In this document: positions 17,940-25,080 of the stretch, piece by piece | How the letters are laid out: the number at the start of each line of letters is the position of its first letter | Position numbering within the stretch: position 1 is the stretch's first letter | Source: Apostichopus californicus | Taxonomy: Eukaryota > Echinodermata > Holothuroidea > Aspidochirotida > Stichopodidae | Assembly (NCBI GenBank): GCA_020650975.1 | Contig: JAIPMN010059777.1 | Span: 1-25,080, forward strand | Direction of reading: 5' to 3' | Length of the DNA stretch: 25,080 nucleotides | Translations under genes and position numbers: made by a program | Notes under the pieces: generated by a model | Told to the model about the DNA's origin: nothing | What the model saw: the letters and a program-made list of their open reading frames with translations, nothing else | Database searches by the model: none

Positions 17940-18088
17940 CTTTGGGGTTCTTGTAAAAGACACAGTTGTTAGCACAGGTGTCTGGATTACAATCCCAAGC
18001 GGTAACACCGCATGGACAGAGAGGGGGTAAGGCCACACCTTGCTGGTCCATCTTCTCCTTCATCTGTGCTCTGAGAGCTTGAATGTAT
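17940..18088 (-). CDS. CCDC15: CCDC15 seventh coding exon, conserved Cys-rich C-terminal motif
   Basis: Acceptor GTCTTTTTTTCGCAG. Encodes YIQALRAQMKEKMDQQGVAL, then PPLCPCGVTAWDCNPDTCAN and NCVFYKNPK. Cysteines are spaced C-x-C-x6-C-x4-C-x3-C, and DTCANNC is the most conserved CCDC15 signature. A good donor AAAG|GTAAGC follows at 17939. If it is not used, the frame adds GKLEFVP and stops at 17917, with an AATAAA 62 bases beyond. I found no convincing further exon. Confidence 0.85.
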
Positions 18089-21000
18089 CTGCGAAAAAAA
18101 GACAGAAACAAGACAATACTGCTGTTACTGTCTTCTATATTGGTTTTCTATATTATACACAAATATGCTAGAAAAGACGAATAATGGTCACTTATAGTCA
18201 AACATCGCAAGAGCTTTTTGCTTTCACGGTCAAAGAATTTTTTTTAAATGTTTTAATCGTCAAATGTAGGCACATCACTGTGTGGCTATTATCTGAGAGG
18301 CCAGAAGCTCTAGGAAGGACAAAAAACTTCAAAGAAATTTAGTGATTTTATCAGAGATGTATTAAATAGGTCACTTCATGGTCCACTCAAGTCAGTATAC
18401 ATGATTTTTCTGACTTGAGTCTGGTCATCAGATCAAGTCACACAGTCTCTTTCTGATTAGCTCAAGTTGCATATCAAACTGAAGGTGAAGTTAGTTGCTT
18501 TTTTCAAGTTAATGCTAGTAATGTGCCAGTAGGTGGAACCATTTCAAAATGAAATTAATTACTGCTTTTGGATAGGCCTGTAGCCACGAATGTTGAGTTG
18601 GAAGGGAACCAACAATTTATGGGAGGGCTCCGACAATTTCAGGAGTGGCACCAACAATTCAAGGAGAGGCACAATACTCATATCCTGTAGTCTCCAAGGG
18701 GAGGGAGGGGGGGGTCCAGGCTAGCTATGGATCACCTCTTAAGCTTATTTTAAAGGGGGGAAAAAGAACTACTTGCTTGTAAGCATACAATGAAGTTAGG
18801 CTATCTGAAGACCAAAGCAACTATAAAGTTTTATTCCCCTTCATAAAAAAAATTTAAAAAATTACAAACATTGGTTGAACAAATGTTTTATAAGTCAAAT
18901 ACTATCAAACTGTAGTTCTACAGTTTGATAGTACTTGTGTACAGCTCATTCTAAGAACCAACCGATTAACTCAAGTTACCTCTTTGTTTCTCTGTTTTTG
19001 GTTTCTTTCCTCTTCTGTCTCTCCATCTGAGCTTCCGCCTCTCTCTCATCTTCTCTATGTATTCTCGTCAGCTCGGCTTCGGTGAGACCCGTCTCTGGAT
19101 CTTTGGGCTCTGTGGCTTGCTCTGATTGCCTCTCGATAGCTAACCGCTCCTCTTCTTTGACTTTCTTCAACCTGAACGGGAAAACAAGGCAGAACAAAAC
19201 GTCAGGAGGATATCAAGTACTACATTGTTTCTTTTTTTTTCCTTTTTTTTTACGATGTTAATGAGTATATGTGACTATTTAATAACTATATGGCAGTATA
19301 TCCCAGCCTATCAGATAACATCGATGTTTGATCAAAAAAGCTGTATTCACCCTTTCTGTTGTTTGTAAACCTCTTACTACCCGGCGTGACTTAATCGTCT
19401 CCAGTGATATTTCTTGTACAACAAGAGCAACGAGTCTTTGGTGTTTTTTTTTAAGGGACGCAATATCTTCCTTTCTATTCAGACGAGAAGGGGTACCACC
19501 AACCAGGTAAATTCACCGCTGACTGTAGGTTTTATATAGCTGCACATTGATACAAAACCATGACACACTACCCCTTTGCTTACCTCTGGATACGTTTGCT
19601 GTGCTGTTTCTTACGTCTGTTCTCCTGGACGTTCTCTCGCTCCATGTCCATAAACAACCTCCGGTACATCAACACCTCTTCCCTGACCTGCCTCTTCTTT
19701 TCCTCGACGATGACGCCCGGCTTCACGTCCACCGCCTCTCTCACTTTTTTCCTCCTTCCATCTTTCTTTCCCGACCTCTCTTTTACTTTTCTGTCTCTGT
19801 CTCGCCTTAAATTATTCTTGTAGCCTGGATGAATGTCGTCGTCGGCTGTTACCACGGGATCAAAAGTGACCGTCTTTGACCTCTGACCTCGGGTCTGTGT
19901 CTGCGATGGAGCTGGTTCTGACATTTGTCCAGTGGTTGTAGTGTCTGAGGTCACAGGTTCATCGCAGAGAAGTTTGACACCATCGCTCACTTGGTATAGT
20001 GGTTGATCTCTTACTATGTCAGTGTATGGATTGTCCTTGCCATGCAAAAGCTCTCTTTCCATTTGAGGTATTGCTTCCTGCACGAGCATTCCCTCCTGTG
20101 AGAAGGGAGAAACAGAAAAGTTTCTGCAAGAATACTTGATAATATCAAATGAAAATGAGAACATGAAACAAATATGTTGGAAAGTTAATGAAAATGTTTG
20201 GTCATATCTGCAGATATGGACCCAGAATCCTTAAGGATATACAATATTTCTGCTGAATATTTCTGCTTTAAGGAGCTTAGTATATGTTCTAGTTTGATAT
20301 TGTCAATGTTATGTGTACCTCTTAGTTTAACTAACTAAACTGTGTGAAACTTGGAGTACTGTTTCTAAAGGAGCTTATCGTATGTTATGTTTTGATACTG
20401 TCAATGTTGTGTATACCTCTTAGTTTAACTGAGTACTGCTTTAAAGGAGCGTAGTATAAATACCTAATACAAAATCTGCTGAAAAAAAAAAGTAGTTTAC
20501 CTGAAATTGCTGCATAGACAAATCATCCCTCGTAAAGGACTTGCCCCATCGTCCACCTGGTACGTTTTCCTAAAATAAATTAAATTAAAATAAATTAGAA
20601 GAAATTAAAAAGGAAACAAGGAATGCATACTATCATAGAAGTGGATGGGACTCCCAGTAGCAATTGGGTGAAGGACTACAGATCTTGCATTGGGGATTTG
20701 ATTATTAAATGTTAGGCTAAGAAGCCTAGAAATTACTGGCTGAATCAATAAAAGAAAAAACGATTAAAAAGTTTAGGTTGATTTTGCAATGAAATTATTA
20801 TTAGTCAATGTTGAGAATAACCATGAAACGTGAAACCAACAAGACTGAGATGTGGTCACTACCGTCTCATTCAAGTACTAAAGCAAATCTGTCCAAAGTC
20901 TCTGTGATTCAAAAACTCGCCCTGGTATTAACACGAGGGAGGCGATTATTGGATTTGGTCTCGAGTCCTTACTTAGTGGAATTATTCAAACCACAAACAA

Positions 21001-23795
21001 TATTACAACAGTATTAATTAAACTAATTATTTCATAAAACAGACCACATATGGAATGGAGAAATTTGCCAGTAAGCTCTGACGTGCCTGTCGAGATAGAA
21101 AGCCTGCCAATTGTAATACCAACACTCTCTATCGGGTTAATTTTGAAATTGTCTCAAATACGATTTCTTAAACGCGTTCTTTATAAATGGAGTGTGAGGA
21201 AAAGACGACCGAAAACCTCCAAGGGTCGATGGATGACTTTTTTTAGGTAATATTTTCTAGGTAATATCTCCAGGGCAGCTATCAAGGACTAAACAGAGTA
21301 AAATCAAATGTGAAATATTACCTTCTCTGCTTTGACGAGACGGATCGATATTATTCTCTTGTTATGGCTCTGTCAATTGTCACTCGAGACTGACTTTGTA
21401 ATAACATAGAATGCGCTTTCCAGCAAAAGAGAGAGGCTTCATGTCTTACCCTTTCCGATACGAGTTTGCGGCTAGCCAGTTCGCTCTTCGCCATCTTGAT
21501 CATGTTTCCTATTCGTTGAGACAGATGGTTCAACTGGTGAGGATCAAACACATTCTCTACCCCTTCCCGATCTCCTCCTCCTTCATATTGACTCTCGCCG
21601 TCCGAGCTTATCTGGATGTTCCGTTCACGGTAGATTTCCTGTCCCTTGGGTCTGCCGATCGCTCCCATCTCCCCTCTGTGGCTACGGCTGAGGATCCTTT
21701 GCTGCAGGTCGACCTGAATGTCGGCCAAAAGAAAACAAAGACAAACAGGAGGAATGGAAACGAGAGGAAATTTTAATTTTGGCAAATTGGGTCTTCATTC
21801 AGCTCAGCATTCGATTTTCATGTATTTCTCATTGTAACCCTCAACAGTTTTATGCAAGTTAGATTATGATTCCTTCAACAGTCAGTTTTATTCCCCTCCC
21901 CCCCAACCTCCCTCCATCCCACAATTTTGAGTATCCTAAATTAATTACTCAAACTTTTCCTGGAGCTTTCCAACCCACCAAATGAGTGCAAATTGACACC
22001 TACAATAAATCGTCTTAAAGAGATTAAGAAATGAATCTGTAACATGATATAATTTTTTTCTTTAAAGCCGCTGCACTTTAAAAGGTAACGACATAAACCA
22101 CTAGGAGTGAGTGCAGCAACCTTGGGGTGTTTTTTTCACTCTTCAAGATCCAGGAAATAATTTTATCCAGTACCGCATCATAAAATGTTTGGTTAAAATG
22201 GACAAATTTCTCCAAATATTTATGGCAGTCTTCTCAACAAGGAAATCATAGTATTTCATAAGAGACTAAATTCAGAGCCATCAAAATTGCTGCACAAAAA
22301 TGTTAACGCTAACTGAATCCCTGATATTACTCACAGCCTGAGATGAAACATTTTTTTTCTCACGATGGACTTCTCTTACTCTATCCCTTACGTCTCTCTG
22401 AAACTGCTGCAGTCTAGCTTCTTTTTCCTGGTGTCTTTGTCTCATCTTTTCTTCTTCAATCTGGGCACTCGTCTGTATAAAGACATCGATTCTGACTTTA
22501 GTGATTGAATGTTTTTCATTATGAAGCTACTGACTTTATAGTTCATACCACGACCAATGGTGTTGTACTGTTGTTGCTATATTACAATAATCGGTGATAT
22601 GTCTCGATATGAGTTTCTGCTCCCGATATTGTTTGACAAACCAGCCGAAAGTGATAAATCGCCATATTTAGTCTGGCAACTACAAACACAAAACAAGACA
22701 TCATAAAAATGATCAATCAAAGCAAATTTATTGCAATCATAACTTCTTTTGTAGTTGATGCAATATTTTACTGAAGTATTGTTCATTCAGTTCCGTATAA
22801 GTTGGTTGGAAAATTTACTGTAATCTATCAGAAACTGAAGTCAAGTACATGTTTCTTATTGACACTGATATTTGGCCTAAGTCAAATGTTGCATTCAGTG
22901 GGGTCCACTCATTATGACTTTGATTTTGCTAAGGTGAAAATGAGTATGGCTTGTTGGACTACAGTATATCCTTGTATATTGTTTGTGTGGAAGAACATAA
23001 CTTACTGAAATTGTGCAGATGGGAAAGAGACATAATTTGGTTGATTAGGGGTACAAGTTTCCTGTGCAAGGCAAACTTACAGGGTAATTAAAGTCTCGGT
23101 CCAGTCAAAATGTAAACAACATCAGCATGAATTTGCTTCACTTCACTAGGCCTGAAACCTGGAAATAAACAGCCCTAGGCCTATGAATATGATAGGTTAG
23201 GCTACAGTGATGTAGCTGATGTCAAACTGTGGTTAACAATTGGCATTGCACGTCTGTATGGCATCTCTACTTCTGACTTAGGAAGTTAGGCCTAATTTAG
23301 GCAAGGTCGTAGTCCTAACTACAGCTAGGGGCTGAGGCCCTAGGCCCATGTTTCACAAAATTGTGTTGTTTTTCACGTCAATTAGGCCTAAATAGGGCCT
23401 AGTTGACCTCAAACTGTCTTGGTCATTGTTGATGACATAACTACAGTGTTTGAGATTTTTAATTAACTATGAACATGGAATCTCTGAACATACACTACGA
23501 CTTGTGGCTAGTATTAGTAAGGCCACGTTATTTCATACTTTAAATGGCCCTAGCCATACTCTCGCGTTAGCATTCTCGTTGTTCCTAGCCTGGGCAAGGC
23601 CTAGCCTAGGTTAGGCCATTACTTAGTTTAGGCTGTTTGGCACTGAATCTTGGTCTTTCTTACAAATACTTCTGTGTCACCCAATTTCCAGGGATTGGCA
23701 ACTTCTACCCAAGCACCGACGGGAACCACTGCGTGGTTTCTCCGTCCAAAATTCTTTCCAAGAGGTTCTGGTTTTCGTTTGCAATTTGCCGTCAT
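17940..23795 (-). CDS. CCDC15: CCDC15 orthologue (coiled-coil domain containing 15), seven coding exons
   Basis: Coding exons in transcript order: 23795-23664, 22472-22335, 21713-21450, 20569-20501, 20095-19584, 19171-18980, 18088-17940. All are GT-AG and frame-consistent, giving about 485 residues. Family marks: RRNHAVVPVGAWVE at the N-terminus; a coiled-coil QIEEEKMRQRHQEKEARLQQ; ASRKLV followed by GKSFTRDD; a long Lys/Glu/Arg coiled coil; and C-terminal YIQALRAQMKEKMDQQ with LPPLCPCG and NPDTCANNC. Vertebrate CCDC15 is about 950 residues, so this form is much shorter in the middle. CCDC15 is reported at the centriole inner scaffold, where it supports centriole length and integrity. The 3' end is uncertain: splicing after residue about 485, or a stop at 17917. 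The gene converges on GABPA. Confidence 0.85.
18089..18979 (-). other. CCDC15 intron with palindrome and small repeats
   Basis: Includes a 16-bp-arm palindrome at 18900-18933, a G-run tract at 18698-18715 and three copies of a 24-base unit CAACAATTTNNGGAG at 18610-18670. No exon recognised. Confidence 0.5.
18900..18933. repeat. near-perfect palindrome (16-bp arms, 2-base spacer)
   Basis: TACTATCAAACTGTAG, then TT, then CTACAGTTTGATAGTA. Every base of the arms pairs. It would extrude as a hairpin on either DNA strand or in the CCDC15 pre-mRNA intron. Confidence 0.95.
18980..19171 (-). CDS. CCDC15: CCDC15 sixth coding exon, coiled coil
   Basis: Acceptor TTTTCCCGTTCAG, donor AAGAG|GTAACT, phase 2 on both sides. 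Encodes LKKVKEEERLAIERQSEQAT, then EPKDPETGLTEAELTRIHRE and a Glu/Arg/Lys tract ending KETKNRETK. It is an almost uninterrupted charged helix. Confidence 0.87.
19172..19583 (-). other. CCDC15 intron, nothing recognised
   Basis: Poly-T runs at about 19229-19251; otherwise unremarkable. The + strand open frame here is not supported. Confidence 0.5.
19584..20095 (-). CDS. CCDC15: CCDC15 fifth coding exon (largest)
   Basis: Acceptor TTTCTCCCTTCTCACAG, donor CAGAG|GTAAGC; enters in phase 0 and leaves in phase 2; 170 residues. EGMLVQEAIPQMERELLHGK leads into a Ser/Thr/Pro-rich low-complexity part, then a very basic region (RRDRDRKVKERSGKKDGRRK) and the start of a coiled coil (EEKKRQVREEVLMYRRLFMD). 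It appears to stand in for the much longer, variable middle of vertebrate CCDC15. Confidence 0.85.
20096..20500 (-). other. CCDC15 intron with a 98-bp direct duplication
   Basis: The segments starting AGGAGCTTAGTATATGTT (20271) and AGGAGCTTATCGTATGTTAT (20369) share TTGATA(T/C)TGTCAATGTT and ACCTCTTAGTTTAACT. A third partial start (AGGAGCGTAGTATA) is at 20445. Confidence 0.75.
20501..20569 (-). CDS. CCDC15: CCDC15 fourth coding exon (69 bp)
   Basis: Acceptor TTTATTTTAG, donor CAG|GTAAAC, phase 0 on both sides. Encodes ENVPGGRWGKSFTRDDLSMQ plus QFQ. GKSFTRDD aligns with the vertebrate 'RKSFLTREE' motif. It can be skipped without a frame change. Confidence 0.85.
20570..21449 (-). other. CCDC15 intron, nothing recognised
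   Basis: Two + strand open frames (20808-21017, 21050-21250) have no splice or family support. No repeat family recognised. Confidence 0.4.
21450..21713 (-). CDS. CCDC15: CCDC15 third coding exon
   Basis: Acceptor CCGACATTCAG, donor AAAGG|GTAAGA, phase 0 on both sides; 88 residues. Begins VDLQQRILSRSHRGEM, passes a Gly/Glu/Asp-rich stretch (ESQYEGGGDREGVENVFD), and ends HQLNHLSQRIGNMIKMAKSE and LASRKLVSER. The last part matches the vertebrate segment ending 'RHRLASFKTV'. The open frames on the opposite strand here are shadows. Confidence 0.88.
21714..22334 (-). other. CCDC15 intron with a C-rich tract
   Basis: 21895-21919 (CCCCTCCCCCCCAACCTCCC) would form a G-quadruplex-type run on the minus, transcribed-sense strand. 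Nothing else seen. Confidence 0.45.
22335..22472 (-). CDS. CCDC15: CCDC15 second coding exon, coiled coil
   Basis: Acceptor TCTTTATACAG, donor GCT|GTGAGT, phase 0 on both sides; 46 residues. TSAQIEEEKMRQRHQEKEAR continues LQQFQRDVRDRVREVHREKK. This matches the family segment of charged residues around 'xxFQxxVxxRV' right after the N-terminal motif. It is strongly predicted coiled coil. Confidence 0.88.
22473..23663 (-). other. CCDC15 first intron, with a GGCCTA-word cluster
   Basis: 1.2 kb with no exon seen. 23140-23630 is dense in AGGCCTA, CCTAGGCC and CTAGCC words (CCCTAGGCCTATG, TTAGGCCTAAATAGGGCCTA, AAGGCCTAGCCTAGG), mirroring the cluster upstream of GABPA. A purely repeat-like, possibly regulatory, first-intron region. 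Confidence 0.5.
23664..23795 (-). CDS. CCDC15: CCDC15 first coding exon
   Basis: ATG at 23795 in context ACCACAATGACG. 44 residues: MTANCKRKPEPLGKNFG, then RRNHAVVPVGAWVEVANPWK and LGDTEVF. The AVVPVGAWVE block is diagnostic for the CCDC15 N-terminus. Donor TTT|GTAAGA, phase 0. No in-frame upstream ATG precedes it, but a short out-of-frame upstream ORF does (23855-23805). Confidence 0.88.
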
Positions 23796-23804
23796 TGTGG
23801 TTGT

Positions 23805-23855
23805 TTATATCGTTCGGCAGAAATTTGCTTGAAAAGACCGGGGATCATGTCCCAT
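23805..23855 (-). other. CCDC15: possible upstream ORF of CCDC15
   Basis: ATG at 23855 followed by 15 further codons and TAA at 23807-23805, ending nine bases before the CCDC15 ATG. It counts only if the transcript starts to the right of 23855, which I cannot determine. Confidence 0.4.
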
Positions 23856-25006
23856 TCGTCGCTGCTTGGAATATTCTACTAATACGTAGGGGTGTTGCAT
23901 ATTTGTATACATTTAAAAACAGTTTTTGTTTTGTTTTTCTCAAATTATTTTAATAACAGCACTTAACCTACTTGAATTACATAATAAAATTATTTCTTTT
24001 TTTTTTATGTCATTATTATTCAGACCTTTACCAGTTTTAAAATAAATTTTAACCTATTTATTTAATGGTAGTTACCAAAATAAAGCGACCGTCGATGAAT
24101 GGGTCATAGTCCAAGACCGGTGTGACCGTGTAGAACAGTGGTTCTCAAAGTGGTCCCTGCCGCCTCCAGGGGGCGTTGGGAGATCTCAGGGGCGCTACTG
24201 TGTACACGGGAAGTAGGGGGAGTTGGCACTGATTTGGGGTCCCTGGCTATTATGACACATCACTGCAGCGATTGAGGGCGTGACAATAAGGCATCCAGGG
24301 GGTCTGGGAACACACACACAAAAATGTGACCCAAAATTATCCAAAAATGGTATTAGAAATTCAATAACTCCACCCCTAGGTCCAATTTCTTTCGCGTTTG
24401 GATTATATTGAAGCAGATACATCTCTTGTAACTTAAAAGCCACCATTTTAGCCTGTCATTTTTGGGAATTCCCTAAGCTGGTCACTGATTGCAAAGTCGA
24501 GGAGAGGGGGTAGGGGGGCATTGGGACAGCTCAAGATGGTTGAAAGGGGCGGTCGTCTAAAAAAGTTTGCGAACCACTGGTGTAGAATCTCCACAGAGTA
24601 TTAACCCTGGTGTAAGTTTGGCGAAGTCCTGGCGTGTCCTACGCAGAAATTGGCCTACTTCAATTTCTATGGTCCTATGACAGTCTAATGATAAATATAC
24701 GGATGGATAAAACTGCAAACACGACACAATGTATGTAACAGTCCGTCATCTCTATAGACTAAGACGCTTTCTATTCAGAAATTGTGTCGCTGTATGATTT
24801 GGCAAGCTTTACGTGCACCGAACCTCTTTGAAAATTGACAAAATGACAACGGGACAAAGCCCGTGTAGCCAATTAGACAATATATAAAAGTGATATTTTG
24901 TTCGTAAAACGTGCATTATTTTGATCATTATTGTAAATTGTACATTTGCTTCATTTTTTATTCCCTTTACATATGTTATTAAATTAGCATGACACTTGCT
25001 CTTTAC
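23856..25006 (-). other. CCDC15 5' flank
   Basis: Presumed promoter side of CCDC15. Holds AT-rich sequence with poly-T near 23997-24007, the hAT element, and otherwise no recognised feature up to the putative exon at 25007. No clear core promoter motif could be tied to a start site. Confidence 0.35.
24136..24579. mobile_element. non-autonomous hAT-type element with perfect target duplication
   Basis: Termini CAGTGGTTCTCAAAGT (24136-24151) and the complement of CAGTGGTTCGCAAACT (24564-24579), 14 of 16 matching. They are flanked by identical 8-bp duplications GTGTAGAA (24128-24135 and 24580-24587). 444 bp with no transposase. The CAGTGGTTCTCAAA terminus is classical for Charlie/Zaphod-type hAT elements. 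It lies about 340 bases upstream of the CCDC15 start codon. Confidence 0.9.
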
Positions 25007-25064
25007 CTTTAAGAGCACTCAGACGTACAGCTCTGCGAATCTCACTTCGAGTTCCGTAAAACAT
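25007..25064 (-). CDS. possible first coding exon of a third gene
   Basis: ATG at 25064 begins MFYGTRSEIRRAVRLSALK, followed by donor AAAG|GTAAAG (phase 1). The peptide is Arg-rich with a single acidic residue, resembling a mitochondrial presequence or a basic N-terminus. I do not recognise the protein. Support is only the open frame, composition and donor, and the partner exons would lie further left or do not exist. The 400 bases to the left contain only the hAT element and unremarkable sequence. Confidence 0.3.
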
Positions 25065-25080
25065 AAATGAATGATATATA

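Noticed and set aside
19547..19823. Two overlapping + strand open frames of 87 codons
   Set aside because: Both are antisense to the basic region of the CCDC15 fifth coding exon; their Ser/Phe/Leu-rich composition is the mirror of Lys/Arg/Glu codons.
21411..21776. 121-codon + strand open frame
   Set aside because: It is the antisense shadow of the CCDC15 third coding exon, which has proper splice sites and family similarity.
1..25080. CRISPR arrays, operons, phage or bacterial defence systems
   Set aside because: The window is intron-bearing animal DNA; the regular repeats are minisatellites without CRISPR-like spacers.

Overview
This is animal nuclear DNA. It is AT-rich, its genes are split by GT-AG introns, and the introns are full of SINE, LINE and hAT debris and tandem repeats. 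The splice phases and two clearly recognisable proteins fit an invertebrate deuterostome. The many AGGCCTA-type words and the repeat style make me favour an echinoderm (perhaps a sea cucumber), but that species-level guess is inference.

Layout. 1-2440 is the upstream region of the first gene: a block rich in TTCGTACGAA-like palindromes, then unique sequence with a GGCCTA-word cluster. 2441-11505 on the + strand is a ten-coding-exon orthologue of GABPA (GA-binding protein alpha, an ETS transcription factor). I read 438 residues with the OST, PNT/SAM and ETS domains in the usual order and every splice phase consistent. Its introns hold two copies of a tRNA-derived SINE, a Penelope-like fragment with a hammerhead-ribozyme-like motif, a LINE 3' end with a microsatellite tail, a 77-bp minisatellite (6 copies) and a 29-bp minisatellite. 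11506-14700 is its 3' flank or long 3' UTR. It includes a roughly 145-bp-unit array (about 12.1-13.75 kb) carrying four exact AGGTCA-n-AGGTCA (DR1) elements.

14700-23795 on the - strand is a convergent second gene, a CCDC15 orthologue (coiled-coil, centriole inner-scaffold protein). Seven coding exons give about 485 residues, from the conserved VVPVGAWVE N-terminus to the Cys-rich DTCANNC C-terminal motif. Its last few residues are ambiguous: the seventh exon either splices on, or stops in its own intron next to a polyadenylation signal. A small hAT element (16126-16428) lies in its 3' region and a second (24136-24579, with a perfect 8-bp target duplication) in its 5' flank. At the right edge a possible first coding exon of a third, minus-strand gene is visible.

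The two genes converge tail to tail and nothing here indicates a shared pathway. GABPA acts in the nucleus on ETS sites with a GABP-beta partner, and CCDC15 acts at centrioles. I see no prokaryotic operon, CRISPR array, rRNA or functional tRNA, and no obviously new multi-gene system. The most unusual material is the repeat content: the DR1-bearing array, the hammerhead-like motif, and the tandem repeats packed against GABPA splice acceptors.
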